Shown here one piece after another: positions 38,035 through 50,300 of a stretch of DNA of 64,000 nucleotides. Both the position numbers and the translations under genes were made by a program. How positions within the stretch are numbered: the first letter of the stretch is position 1; each line of letters starts with the position of its first letter. The notes under the pieces were generated by a model, which did not search any database, had not been told where the DNA came from, and saw only the letters and a list, made by a program, of their open reading frames with translations. This stretch comes from Tethya wilhelma (taxonomy: Eukaryota; Porifera; Demospongiae; Tethyida; Tethyidae), in assembly GCA_964030475.1 (NCBI GenBank), contig CAXIPT010000008.1, positions 2,604,141-2,668,140 of the forward strand, read 5' to 3'.

Positions 38035-38706
38035 ATGACCCACGTGGCGATAGGATCGTGGATGGCGTCAGTTTTCTTACGATTTAGTGCTCAAACAAGG
38101 CTCGGGAAGGGCTTGAGATCACCTTACTTACTAGCGCAATGGAGAAATTATGGTACAAGGCAAGAATCAAAGCCGTGGAAGCAGAAACCAAACAGAAATC
38201 CTCGACTAAGCATCATTCTCGCTCAAGATGTGCCCAAACTTGGGGTCAAGGGTCAGGTAGTGGATGTGAAACATGGATATGGCAGGAATTGTTTGCTTCC
38301 GAGAAAAATGGCTGTATATGTGACACCAAACAATGTTTTAAAATATGATGCATTTAGAATCAACAAAGGTACTTCGTCTGTAAATGAGGTTGATTTCCTA
38401 TCAAATTTTCTGAGTGAAAAAACGCTCAGTGTAGAACACGATCCCAGTTCAAAGTCAGCTGTCTATGAACAACACATATCCAGGGCATTCCAAAGAGACT
38501 TGCAGCTCCATGTACCCATCGACTGTATTGATCTTGAAGAACCCATCACAGACTTTAGCAGTGAACATACTGTACGGGTGCGGTTGGATGAAACCACCAC
38601 AGTGACTGTACCACTCAGAATTGAACTTGTGCTGCCCAAGAGAAAGAGAAGAATACAAGAGAAGCAAAATAGACTTAAAGAGGCCAAACAACAGCAACAA
38701 AAGTGA
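38035..38706 (+). CDS. MRPL9: Mitochondrial ribosomal protein bL9m
   Basis: A single uninterrupted frame of 223 residues. The bL9 N-domain signature is clear at about residues 58-105 (LSIILAQDVPKLGVKGQVVD, then GYGRNCLLPRKMAVYVTPNN). In the bacterial and mitochondrial L9 family this domain binds 23S/16S-type large-subunit rRNA at the base of the L1 stalk. The N-terminal 50 residues are rich in Arg/Ser/Leu with few acidic residues, as expected for a mitochondrial targeting sequence. The C-terminus is basic and glutamine-rich. Translation may begin at the first ATG (38035) or at the tenth codon (38062, MASVFLRFSAQTRLGKG), which looks more like a presequence start. It shares its upstream region with JADE. 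No introns are seen, unlike vertebrate MRPL9. Confidence 0.85.
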   Translation: MTHVAIGSWMASVFLRFSAQTRLGKGLRSPYLLAQWRNYGTRQESKPWKQKPNRNPRLSIILAQDVPKLGVKGQVVDVKHGYGRNCLLPRKMAVYVTPNNVLKYDAFRINKGTSSVNEVDFLSNFLSEKTLSVEHDPSSKSAVYEQHISRAFQRDLQLHVPIDCIDLEEPITDFSSEHTVRVRLDETTTVTVPLRIELVLPKRKRRIQEKQNRLKEAKQQQQK

Positions 38707-39366
38707 TAGTGTAGAATGAGGTCTTGTTATAATTATTATGTCTTTTTCTGTTTATGTTATGACGATGTTGGTCCTGAATGTCACTGCCTGTTTGTCTACT
38801 GCAGGTGTGTGATCACAAGAATTTCATTACTGTTTTCCTTCTCATTCTAAAGTTGGTTTAATTAGGTTAGCTGCCTGTGTTCATGCCAGAGTGCATGGTG
38901 CTGTGCACATGGATACAGTGATGTCGTGTGTACTGCAATATCCCTTGCACCTGCCGTTGTCTGTGTGTCCAGTGATCTTATGTTTTGGGCATTTATACCA
39001 TTACATTTCTGTAGTCAAGGCCAGTACGTATTATTAAGTATTTTTGCACGAAAATGTTCTGCTTCTTTAATTTGTAGACAGTTAGCTTTAGTATTTGTAA
39101 ACTGACTGTATCATGATCAGTAGATTCAGTGATACGGTAATTCCGAACAGAATCCCAAGATCTCTAGGTTGAAATACCATGATACATGTATACAATAGGG
39201 TTTCACCATGACATCATTAATAATAATCATTCATCTACATTGATCATGCAATTAGTATTCATTACTGGGCAGTCAGCTAAGCCACAAAACAGGAAACGTG
39301 ATGTGATTAAAATGCTATTTGCTCTGACAGTTGTCAGTGAGAAAAGTGAACAGTAATTGGACCAGT
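38707..39366. other. Intergenic stretch, nothing recognised
   Basis: MRPL9 3' flank and the GPCR upstream region. No ORF or clear regulatory element. Confidence 0.5.
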
Positions 39367-41742
39367 ATGAAGTTATCATTTTTCTGTGCTGTCTGTGCTT
39401 TGATGTGGAGCAGTGTTACCGTTCTACACAGCAAAGGTCAAGATGCAAAGCATCCACTTCATCTCATCGCCTTGGTCCCACTTGAAAATGACGATGCCAC
39501 TAGCTGTGTTGACAGAGGAGAAGAGCTGATAGAAGCTGCTAAGCTTGCTATTGAGAGAATCAATGAACACAAACTTTTACGTGATTTTGAACTGGAAGTG
39601 ATCCCAGCTCGAACAAACAACTGCAATGATAACTCAGCTACCAATGCAGTCTCACTCGTCAGTTTTGCTAACTATTCCGCCCTTGCACGACCTAACTATC
39701 CAGAATCAATTAGCATAATTGGTGTTATTGGAATGGTTTGCTCTGCTACGATGCTAACCATATCACCCCTTGCTTCTCAGCCTGGAATTGACTTTGCCCA
39801 GGTAACGTCTGGGTTTACTCCTCCAATTGCCATCACCAAATCAAGAGATGTCGACATTGAAAACCTCTTTCAAACTGCCCCACCATCTTCTATTTACAAT
39901 GAAGTGGTCGTTGCATTGATGAAGCATCAAGGATGGAATAGAATCAACATACTTCGATTGAGTGACAGTCTGATCATAGATTACGATGCAATACACAGCG
40001 ATTTTCAGGAACGGATCAAGGCTGATCCTACTCTTAGCATCACTGTATCTGGTGAAGTTCAAACTGTAGCAATACTCCAGGAGATCAGTGAAAATGGTAC
40101 GAGGATTATATATGCAACCGTTCCCGATGATCGTGCAAGAGAGCTGCTCTGTCAGGCATCCAGGGATAGATTGGTTTGGCCACAATATCTGTGGATCTTC
40201 CATGGCAATTCCCTTGAGGAGTTAAAGAAGCCAGTGGTTACAATGTCTGGATTCAAGTGTAGTGGTGATGACATGGTAAAAGCACTACAGGGAGTTATTT
40301 TGTTAAATTACATTGTTGATGGTAGTCGACATGGTCCGATTCTTAAAATGACCGAGTACAGTGACCATGTTAATGAATATCGGAATAGATTAGAGCAGAA
40401 TGGGTTTACAAACAGTTTGTGTGCCAGGGAGGATCAAATATATTATGCTAATGCTATGCATGATTCTGTTCTGGCATTCACCAAAGCATTGAACTCATCA
40501 CTAGCATCTTCTGACCTCCAAAAAGTAAATTTGCAGGACTATCGTCTTGGATCGCAAAATATAACTGAGATTATTTTAGAACACTTGGAAGGTGTAAGTT
40601 TTGATGGAGCTGGTGGGCCTATTGATTTCAATGATGATCACGAGGTCAGTGATTTTTCCAGCATCAGTGTGAAGATCTGTCAAGTTGATCCTGATGGTAG
40701 TGGAGTGCTGATGCGTTTGGCTACGTACAATGGCACTGCTATTGTAGAGAATAGAGAACTCAGTCTCATAGCTGGTGAGTTTGATCGAATTGAGATAAGA
40801 ATACCACTTCCTCTTCCTATTGTAACCTTTGTGCTGACAGCTATATTCATGGTCCTCACTACAATAGTGTTGGGACTCTTCATCTACTACTGGAACTCCC
40901 ACGACATTAAAGCTACCAGCCCTGTGCTAAGTCTCGTCATACTTGTAGCTTGCTACCTACTCTATGTGTCTGTGCTGCTGATAGCAATACGTGCTCGTTT
41001 TGCTTCTGGAAACGCCTTCGCTTCTTTGTGTCTTGCCCAACATTGGTTCTTTATCATTGGAATTCAGTTGCTGTTTTCAACACTATTCTGGAGATTATTG
41101 CGTGTCTATCGTATCTTCTTTAACTACCAAAAGCTGGGGAAGCTGTGGTCCGATTATGCCCTTCTTGTCTACATACTTCTAGTGGTGTCTGTCAGCGTTG
41201 TACTTCTCCTACTCTGGACTGTGATAGATCATCCGGAAACAAGAATAACTGAGACGTTTGTATCAGATCCGAGCAGCTCTCATTACGATCTATTCCTCAC
41301 ATGTGAAAGCAGACGAGGTAAGAATTTCGTGATAGTCTGGTTAGGTTTGACTCTTGGATACTTTGCACTGCTGTTAGCACTGGTTGTAGCGCTTGCCGTG
41401 ATGACAAGGAAAGTCAAAATCGAAAGTTTTAAAGACACTAAAACCGTTAATGCTTTTATTTTCACTACTGCTATAGTATTGGGATTTTTCATACCTCTTT
41501 CTTACATTCTCGAGCTAGGGGTTGAACCGAGTAATACTACAGCTGCCCTGTCGTTCTCCTTTACGGTTTTCTACATACTTGTCGTGGCTGTAGCTTGCAA
41601 GGCTTTTCTTTTTGCCCCCAAAATATATTTTGCACGATTTCCCGATGAAGCAAGACACAAGACGACTACTTTTACTCCTACAGCTCAGTCACAACCCCGA
41701 CATGGCTCTGCTGGTCTACGAAATGGGGACACTAGCTTGTAA
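39367..41742 (+). CDS. Class C GPCR, GABA-B-like, intronless
   Basis: An uninterrupted frame of 791 residues from ATG 39367 (MKLSFFCAVCALMWSSVTVL, a signal peptide). The frame is open a little upstream but only from non-ATG codons. Residues about 30-460 form a periplasmic-binding-like Venus flytrap domain: HLIALVPLENDD, EAAKLAIERINEH, a substrate-site-like IGVIGMVCSATMLTISPLAS, and HQGWNRINILRLSD. No cysteine-rich linker separates it from the membrane, which favours GABA-B-type over mGluR-type receptors. Seven membrane segments follow from about residue 480, with the class C intracellular-loop words SHDIKATSPVLSL and FKDTKTVNAFIFTT. The tail is short, without a coiled coil. Early-branching animals have many such receptors; the ligand cannot be inferred. 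The downstream segmental duplication starts about 150 bp after the stop. Confidence 0.85.
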   Translation: MKLSFFCAVCALMWSSVTVLHSKGQDAKHPLHLIALVPLENDDATSCVDRGEELIEAAKLAIERINEHKLLRDFELEVIPARTNNCNDNSATNAVSLVSFANYSALARPNYPESISIIGVIGMVCSATMLTISPLASQPGIDFAQVTSGFTPPIAITKSRDVDIENLFQTAPPSSIYNEVVVALMKHQGWNRINILRLSDSLIIDYDAIHSDFQERIKADPTLSITVSGEVQTVAILQEISENGTRIIYATVPDDRARELLCQASRDRLVWPQYLWIFHGNSLEELKKPVVTMSGFKCSGDDMVKALQGVILLNYIVDGSRHGPILKMTEYSDHVNEYRNRLEQNGFTNSLCAREDQIYYANAMHDSVLAFTKALNSSLASSDLQKVNLQDYRLGSQNITEIILEHLEGVSFDGAGGPIDFNDDHEVSDFSSISVKICQVDPDGSGVLMRLATYNGTAIVENRELSLIAGEFDRIEIRIPLPLPIVTFVLTAIFMVLTTIVLGLFIYYWNSHDIKATSPVLSLVILVACYLLYVSVLLIAIRARFASGNAFASLCLAQHWFFIIGIQLLFSTLFWRLLRVYRIFFNYQKLGKLWSDYALLVYILLVVSVSVVLLLLWTVIDHPETRITETFVSDPSSSHYDLFLTCESRRGKNFVIVWLGLTLGYFALLLALVVALAVMTRKVKIESFKDTKTVNAFIFTTAIVLGFFIPLSYILELGVEPSNTTAALSFSFTVFYILVVAVACKAFLFAPKIYFARFPDEARHKTTTFTPTAQSQPRHGSAGLRNGDTSL

Positions 41743-43615
41743 TGTTAATCATTCATGCTTATCAAAACAAACTGTATATCAAACGAAGACTTTCATAACT
41801 AATTCACCAACAAAGAATGTTTTCTTAGTTTGCATATAAAAATAACGGAATTGTTTTTTATTTTACTTTCAGACAAATTTTGTACAATTTTTTTTTCACT
41901 CGCTACATGTTTTGTGTGGCTAATCAATAATTAATACCAAACACCATAATTATTGTAACAGATATACATTTCAAATGCATACGTGTTTTGTATAAGTTTT
42001 TGTACAATAAAAAATTATTATAATACTATTATAATCATGCATGCACAGTCTGTTCATTGCACATCAATCATTGAAAAATCTATTAGCCCCGTTCCCTGGG
42101 GACGAGGCTAAAAATCTATTTACATGTTACAGTGACACACATCGATCCTGGTTCATGTATTACCATAATTATGGTGTGTATAATTGTATAGATCTGTCAG
42201 TTTAACACACATGCAATAATAATTAATTAATTATTATAACACTGTGGTGTACTGGTGAGTGTCAGAAATAGCCTGAACAGGATTCAACAAGAAAATTAAT
42301 ATTATAATTCTTTGAAAGCAAATCTTTCCTTATAAGGAATTTCCTGTGGATGGGTTTAAATTATTAAATATTGAGAGCAACATGTGGGCTCTTACTAAGA
42401 GCAAATCAATAGCTAACAATAGCAAGTGTTTTAGTCTATAAAGAATCCACATAATTATTTATAATACCAAGAGGATTGGGTGCCATTGACTGATTGCAAA
42501 TTCATTATTGATGTTTTTTGAGCATTTCTTTAGAATTTCTGGTGCTTTCAACACTTGTCAACAGTATAGCTTAGCTACGTTTTGTGTTTATGTTCACTTG
42601 TACCATAACAAAGCCACACTTCAAAGGAAAAATAACTTAGTACAAACATAGATAATATAGCTATGGTACAAAGCACATGTACCCTAGCACATAACCCTTT
42701 CAGTGCTTTCACTCTACATCCTATATAGTTGCTGCTCTTATATCCTTTCCCAAAGATAATATTCAAATCAGTGCATGAGGCCCACATCACATATATCAGG
42801 TGAGAGTACCACTAAAGATGAACTATATGTTGGTTGCTAGTTCACTTAGTGTGTGACTATACTAACTTGGATCAGATGGGCCACGTGCACTCTAAGGCTG
42901 TACGTAGCATTGGAACTGCCATCTCTATCACTAGCTGCAAGTATGTGTACTCTTGCGAGCTGTCAAACCACCATGAGTCAGATATAATGTTCCAAGCTAT
43001 AATTATAATATGAAATAATCCTTTTCCTATAGTAACAATTGTAAGTGGAATTAGCTTAATTGATGTAATTTAGCCAGAAGCGATGATGTTTGGAGCTAAA
43101 ACAAGCTAAGCTTTGTAAAATGGCAAAACGTCACTTGAGGTACGAATAACAGTTGCAACCTAAATAGTGCCATAAATAAAAAAATTTAATGACGTACATG
43201 TGATAAAAGTCCATCAGGACTGGTCTGCCACACTACAAGTCTGAGTTAAGAACTAACATGTAACCAGAGTAGCTGTTCTATCTACTAAACAGCTGAGTTA
43301 GGTCAGTTATATTTGTCAAAATTTGATTATATTATCTTCATTCTTAAATAAATCTAATATTAAGCAGATTCATCACTGAATCATCAGCAATTGTGCAAGC
43401 ATTTATAAATAGCTTTAGTTTAAGGTTTTTCACCATTAATTTTGCTATTGAAATAGCTAGAACAAACTGCTAATGTGATAAATTCTATGAATGCAGTATT
43501 TAACACATTCTAGCTAGTATATAGTTGGTAGTGATAAACATTAATTTTTGAATTTTGTAAGTAAAAGCTAGTTATAGTTAAGCTGTATCGTTGCTTCAAG
43601 TCATTGATTATAATT
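41743..43615. other. Intergenic region, mostly inside duplication copy 1
   Basis: GPCR 3' flank with an AATAAA near 42006, then AT-rich DNA. A 27-bp foldback (TAGCCCCGTTCC paired with GGGGACGAGGCTA, 42085-42111) is the only distinct element. About 80 bp near 43090-43165 are absent from the second copy. Confidence 0.6.
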
Positions 43616-45175
43616 ATGGGGGAAATCCGAGTAAAGTATTCAACTGCATCCCTGCAATGCTTGTGTCTAATTACAGTAGTAGAGCATTTGGAACACTACC
43701 CACCTGAACTCTTAGCTTGCATACCACCAACACTGCGACATCCACTGTTTCATCACATACCAATTGCAGATCTCTGTCAACTTGAAAGGACTGAAGCATT
43801 TGATGGTATTGATGCTGAAAAGATATGGGAAGAGAGATTTAAAGGCCAAATATCTCCATACATTCATTTGATAACAAATGAATACAATGCTAGTCTGATA
43901 TTGAATCATACTAGGAGCCATGCTGGAGATCCGGTAGAGACCATTACAAAGTCAAAGAGAGAACATTATCTTGAAACGATTGTCAATGCTATCTTTAAAT
44001 GTGCACGTCCCACTGGCTACTACTACTCTAATGGCAATGAAGTACTTGCTTTGGATACAGATCATCTGAAACAAGCTTGGTCGTTTGATTTTCCTGTGGA
44101 CATCGTCAACTATCTTGTTGCTGCTGTGAAAATAGAAGCAGTAACTGTTGCTCTTACAAGAGAGCCATCTTCTTTTCTCTACAATGAAGTGACTGGAATT
44201 GAGCTTGAGATGCCTGTAGCTGAATACGAGCTAAAACAACAGTTAACTGAACCCATTGATCGAAGCTGTTATGCACAAGTGAACAAGCTTTTGCAGTATG
44301 TTCCACACCGCTATACCAGCTATATCAACAAAACAAATTATTATCATTTATCAGACGAGAATGCTCTCATATTCTTAATGGAAAAATGCAATTACTATCC
44401 AAAAGAAATGTACATCACTGTTTGCAGATATGATGCTATAGAATGGAGCTGGCAATGTGAAAAAAGAAAGCCCTTAGTTGGTCAATTCCTTAGCAAAACT
44501 AACAAAATTGAATTGAATTGCACTTCTGATTATGAAGAAACAGTAGAAGCACTGAAGAACGTCCTAGAAGATATTCTGTGTACTCCTAGTTCAAAACTTG
44601 TAAGTCTGTTTTTAGTTGACGTAAAGGATGATCATATCCTTGCTATAGCTCCCTCTCTTATTGACTCAACTTGCAATCTTCAGATGCCGTCCATTGATCG
44701 AATTGAAACAGAATCAGTTTTTGCTTCAAATGAGCTGGGGAATATCGTCATGGCTCAATCAATGTTGTCCTCTCTTTCACTAGTTGACATATCACCATGT
44801 TCATTTGATGTGACAACAAGGTCTCGATTTGCTGAGAGTATTTATTCGCTTGTCCAACGACCTCATTTTGAAAGCCTCTCTTTCTGTGGTGTTGAGCTGG
44901 CAAATGACATAGTTCAAGAAGTGATTGTTGCATTCCTTTCATCGCCTTGTTCACATGCTCAATGTGTGAAACTACGAGGGCTGTATAGTAAGTTTGAAAA
45001 CCTTGACAACAAGTACCAAGACTTGGTCATTCCAGAGTTTACATTAGAGCACAAATCTCTAGAAATCAGCCTATATTCTAGGCTTGGTATTGAAGATTGG
45101 CTAATGTCCCTACAGCCTCTCAATCTCAAAAGTTTGGACATCGATGATCCATTCAATGTTCTAGTTATGTCGTAA
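43616..45175 (+). CDS. Intronless F-box/LRR-like protein, copy 1
   Basis: A 519-residue single-exon frame from ATG 43616 (MGEIRVKYSTASLQCLC). The N-terminal motif YPPELLACIPPTLRHPLF ... IPIADLCQLERTEAFDGID followed by a Trp (EKIWEERF) has the spacing of an F-box. The C-terminal third has irregular leucine-rich segments (LSSLSLVDISPCSFD, FESLSFCGVELAND, LQPLNLKSLDIDD). If so, it would be a substrate adaptor of an SCF ubiquitin ligase, but the assignment is weak and the family is otherwise unknown to me. The middle has conserved tryptophans and cysteines (EWSWQCEKRKPLVGQF). Its closest relative is 55777-57336. Both copies are fully open, so both are probably functional or recently so. STXBP4 starts 420 bp downstream on the same strand. 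Confidence 0.65.
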   Translation: MGEIRVKYSTASLQCLCLITVVEHLEHYPPELLACIPPTLRHPLFHHIPIADLCQLERTEAFDGIDAEKIWEERFKGQISPYIHLITNEYNASLILNHTRSHAGDPVETITKSKREHYLETIVNAIFKCARPTGYYYSNGNEVLALDTDHLKQAWSFDFPVDIVNYLVAAVKIEAVTVALTREPSSFLYNEVTGIELEMPVAEYELKQQLTEPIDRSCYAQVNKLLQYVPHRYTSYINKTNYYHLSDENALIFLMEKCNYYPKEMYITVCRYDAIEWSWQCEKRKPLVGQFLSKTNKIELNCTSDYEETVEALKNVLEDILCTPSSKLVSLFLVDVKDDHILAIAPSLIDSTCNLQMPSIDRIETESVFASNELGNIVMAQSMLSSLSLVDISPCSFDVTTRSRFAESIYSLVQRPHFESLSFCGVELANDIVQEVIVAFLSSPCSHAQCVKLRGLYSKFENLDNKYQDLVIPEFTLEHKSLEISLYSRLGIEDWLMSLQPLNLKSLDIDDPFNVLVMS

Positions 45176-45595
45176 TGCAGAACATTTAAAGTTCATTTTT
45201 TTTCCCTGTTTTATATCATAATCATACTCTTATGAATGTACGGCTTACCAGTATTTCAATGAAACCGGCTTGATCTCAAATATAAATAATAATTAGGAGA
45301 AAATTCTCATCTGATAGCTGCATATAATTTCTATGAACTGAAAAGTGAGTATTTTATGAGCTTATAATGTAGTGCAATTGCAAATCAGTGGGAGTACAAT
45401 GTGACATACCATTATCCATACAGTGTGTGTTGAGCCTCAGGAACAGTGTTGTTACAAGGTACGGGTCGACAGTGAGCGGCGTCACAAAAGGGGGTGGGGC
45501 TCTTTGCACATAGTTAATTAGTTGTACAGCTATATAGAGTTAGTGTTATAAAGTGGGCGGCATCAAGGTCCAGCTTGCAGTCTTGAGACTTCAAA

Positions 45596-47335
45596 ATGAC
45601 CGACACAGCAGATCCAGCTACCTCAGATAGAGTAAAGGGTAAGTTTCACTGTCAATGCAAATATCTGTGGTAAACTGGACAAATACACAAAAAATACATA
45701 TCATGGTTCTTATGGGGCGGGGCTCATGGTGCTCCCTATTCAGAGTTGGTTCTCCACCCACAGTTGATGGTGAGCCTGAAGAGCAGGAGAATGATGATCA
45801 TGTTCATGAGGTGACCATCAAGGGAACTAGACATGGACTAGGAATTCGAATTGTGGGGGGTAAATCAATGACCTCCCCTCAAGATTCAGGCTTTGGGATT
45901 TTTGTCAAAGAAATTATAAGAGGAAGCCTTGCTGCTCGAGATGGTAAACAGTTCTATTATACTCTCTCACACAGTCCTTCATCTTCAATATATGTCTTTA
46001 TTGCAGGACGTCTCGAAAGAGGAGATAAAATCCTTAAAGCAAATGGAACTAGCCTTCAAGGAGTCTCAAATGAACGGTATTGCTCCAAATACTATCCCTA
46101 CACCCATAACTCATATGCATCCTTGAACTTGCTATCATAGAGTGCTTTAATAACTGACTGTACTCTTGTTTGTCTGATAGTGCCGTTGAGATACTGAAAA
46201 ACTGTGCAATGAGTAATACCATCACGTTGCTCATATCTCGAGATCCAAAGACTCAGTCTGACTTTCGACGACTTTCAGCATCTCTTTTGCTCAAAGACAT
46301 GCCAAAAGGTATCATCACAATTACTAATATTTCATTCTTCCATTTTATTATTTTTCTTACAAAGTGCCTGGACATCAACAACTCTCGAACCCAGTAGCAA
46401 CTTCAACTCCTGTTCCTGCTCCTGAGAAAGAGAATGCTCCTCAAGCGTCGTCTTCTGAGAAGAGAGAAACAGGTGGTGGAACATCCAATACTCGTCCTTC
46501 TTCAGCTTCCAGTGAGTTGACTCAAATATCAACGACAGACATCAGTAGCCATGACGACCTTGATGATGATGAAGACACGGCTGAACATCTCAACCAACAA
46601 CTACTGGCCCTCAACACAAACTCAAACAATGCTCAACAAGTAGCAGCTCCATTGGTTACCAGCCCACAGTCTGCCATCACTCAACTGAGTGATGTCGTGG
46701 TGTCAATGGACAACCATGGCACTAGGAGTGACTCTGACAGTTCACCTCCACCACCACCACCCACTTCTGCTCCCCCTGCTTTAGACAATGATGGTAAGTC
46801 GATCACCCTGAGTACATTAGAGTATTACAATTGTAAGATGTGTTCTTTTCACAAGCTAGCAAAGTTACCATCAATCCATTCACACATCCATGTACATGTA
46901 CCATTCAGATCACTCCATCCCATATGCCCAGCCAATAAGAAGTGCTGTTTCTGCTGACCTGAAAGAAGACCTACTTAGGTAAAAAAAATAATGGCTTGAT
47001 AACAGTCCCATTAATGGATCAAAGATGATTCATGTGTTGATCTCATTATTGTCTCCAGGAGCAGGAGTCCCCCTGAGGGTAAAGCCTCTCTGACCCCTCC
47101 CCCCTCTGCCACTCTACTCCCTTCGCCAACCAGAGTGGCTCCCAAAATAGAATCATTTGTGATACCAAAGTTGAATGGTCTGGGTATCATAGTAGCTGGA
47201 GGTATCAACAGGGATGAAGGACCTCATATCTTTGTTGAGAAGATCATGAATGGAATGGATGCAGCACGAGTGAGTTCTTTCACCCTGTGATACAAAGCCA
47301 TCATATAACTTCAATGGAGTATTCACTATTGGATG

Positions 47336-47368
<33 letters not shown>

Positions 47369-50300
47369 CAAGTCAACATTCCTCGGTATTCCCTTAAGAG
47401 CATTCATAGTCTTCACAATGTGTTTGCTTTAGTAACCACCCATAGCTCTCCATAGCCCAGCTATATTGAACCACCACACAGGTAGCAATGAATTTACTTT
47501 CGAATGCCATCAACAATATTGCAGGATGGTCGTCTGAAGAAGGGAGATCGTTTGCTGACAGTGAATGGAGAGTCTTTCACTGGCATAACCAGAGAGAAGG
47601 CACTCACTACCCTCACTCAAATGAAAATTAGGTACTCATGCACACACCCCTTTCCCCCTCTCCTCCCCACTTACATGGAGAGTCTTCTTTAGAGACATAG
47701 CTATACACTTGCATACAGTACATCCCATTGTTATTACACCCTCCATGCAGACCGCAAGTGAAATCCTTCACTCTGGTCATTGAAAGGATTCCCTCTGATG
47801 ACCACAAGCAACAGAGTGATCTTCCCCAGACTCTCCCCAACCCTCCTCGGAGCACACACTCCTCTGTCTTTGACTCTGACACTCTCGAGGCGTCTGACAA
47901 GACAAGAGGTATTACATATCCATTCGTATTGATGACTCTTTAAAGAATCAGCAATTCCATAGGGTCATCTGTGAGTGATGGATCACACTCAGGAGGTGGC
48001 ACTCCTCCTCCAAGAGACCAGGGCCTCCCTCGACAGGACTTGGGCCGTTTAAGAGAGAATGAGTCAGGGGGAAAGAAATCAACCCCCTCTCATTATAAGG
48101 GCAAGAAAGATAGCACGGGACGTGGAGGTAAGAGTGAAGTGGAGACACTTGTGCTCCTTAAGAGTGTTGTTGTTACATTCCACAGACAAATACAAGTCAG
48201 ATTCCATGCACAAGAGGATGTCTATGGATCCTAATGCTAGAGTCAAACTGGCTAAACTTGAATGGGTATGGTGGCAAATCTTCACTTGCACTTGCATACA
48301 TTGATTTTATGGGCTTATTATTACAGGCTCTAAACTACATGGGCTACTTGATGTCACCTCAGCAAAAGGAGCAGATCTATTCCACACTTGACATCGATGG
48401 AGAGGGCAGGGTAGTCTTTGTGGAGTTTGTTAAGCTGGCTCAAGAAATGTTTGCCTTCCACTTGGATGATCCTCATCTTGAGGCTAACCTAGTCTATGCT
48501 CTCACTCAGAAAGAAAGCAGTGATATGCCAGCTCTGCCAAGAAAGGTCAGAATACACACCAACATAAAACTGTTTATGTTTAGTTATAATGCAATTAATA
48601 TATTTTTTGTTATAATATTATGTTGTTAAATGTTTATATAGGCCACCAGTTTCGACCAGTTGTGGAAGGAGTACAGTCCACTGTCATCACAGATGATGCT
48701 AACAGCCTCCCAGCCATCTCTGCCTCATTCACCTTCATCTGAGCTCCAAGAATCAACTCATGACTCTGATTTACAGAGGATGAGACAACAACTTCACGAC
48801 CTGGGCCATCGAAGAGATCAGGAGAGACTCTCTGCTTCAGGACCTATATTCTCTGAGACAGAGAAGACCTTGCTGGAGAACGAAAAAGCAGCCTTGCAGG
48901 CCAAAATAGCAGTGAGCACCTTATAATATTATCTTAGCCTCTATTTTGCACCTAGAAATAGTTTTATTAACGTATGAGTCAAGCAATTAATGCTTGCCCC
49001 CAGACATTAATAATTATTACAAGGAGTGTGGCTCGCTTCGCTCGCCACGCTCCTTACTTGTGTATGAAGTATACTGATGTTTACTGCTAGATGCATGCAA
49101 GCACAGGCATTTGCATACTGGGAAAGTGAAAGGTAACCATGCATGCCTGCACAGTACAGAGCTGCTCCTCTTTACAATTTGGCCTATTTACCTTAATACG
49201 TGACGTCACAGACGACCCTTTTCCAACTTCCGCCATTTTCGCAATCAGCTGGCAAAGAAATTCGTTATCTGGCTAGCTGTGTTTCGTGTACAGTGACAGA
49301 GAAGCAGACTCTTATAGGCGAAAGCTCTCCCCTTGCTACGCTTCATTTGTAAAGATTGGCTGCTCTATCACGCTTCTTTGTCGGATACGGATGCCACTGG
49401 TAAGCCTTGTCAGCGATCTCAAAAACAGTCAGCCATACTTGTAGCGCCTGTAATTCTATCCTAGGCTAGCACTCTCTAAGCTAGCTGTCTAGGCACACTT
49501 TTCGTAGCTTGCATTTTCTACAGTCTAGAGAAAAAGTAGCGGTTTAGCTCGAGGTCGGATCACTTCCGGTGAACCCCCGTGACACACACACAGACACACG
49601 GACAGACACACAAAACTTTGCTTATAATATGATTATTAAGTTTCATATAATTTATAAATACATTGATATGTAGCAATGACTGGAATATTCCACATAATTA
49701 TTTTTTAGGTATTACAGAAACAACTGGAGAAGCAAAGAGTGAGTAGCAGCACTCAACCATCTGACACATCTGATGAGTTACGGGTTCTGAAGAAGAAAGA
49801 AAGCCTTGCTAATGCTGCTGCAAAGGCTTCCAGAGACAGAGCCAATCGCCTTGAAGATGTGAGTTTCATGTCTAACACTATTCATGGCTATAGCATATTG
49901 AATGCTCTACAAGTGGACATATATAGATTCTTGGGTTGTTTTGACTCTTAATCTTGTTTGTTTTCACTGTACACTTAATGTTCCATATCACAGACAATGA
50001 GGGATATGAAAGCAGAGCTAACTGTCTTGAGAGACAAACAACCAGATGTAGTAAGTGATAAAGTGTTGTCTTCTATAGTTTTGGTTCCCTGCCTTTAAAT
50101 ATGAAGACAATGAACGAGTGTTCTCATTGAATTTTAGCTACATTGTTCCGTAGATTATAATTCCCAATTACAGTCATTAATTTTGTTCTCTTCTTGCACT
50201 ATTGTAGAGTTATGATGAATTGAGGAGGCGACTTGCTACTGTGGAATGCCAATTAAAGAAGGAGCAAAAGAAGTCACGTCAGTTTGAAGTGGCAACAGAA

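Larger units (their letters stand above)
41894..49633 (+). repeat. Segmental duplication, copy 1
   Basis: Direct copy of 53247-61745. Homology begins at TTTCACTC(G/A)CTACATG about 150 bp after the GPCR stop and ends at GCTTATAATATGAT inside an STXBP4 intron. The encoded F-box/LRR-like proteins differ at about 13 of 519 residues. Noncoding parts differ by substitutions, indels and at least two element insertions in copy 2. Confidence 0.95.

Noticed and set aside
39331..39366. Upstream extension of the GPCR frame
   Set aside because: The extension begins at a TTG codon; the first ATG at 39367 starts a good signal peptide.
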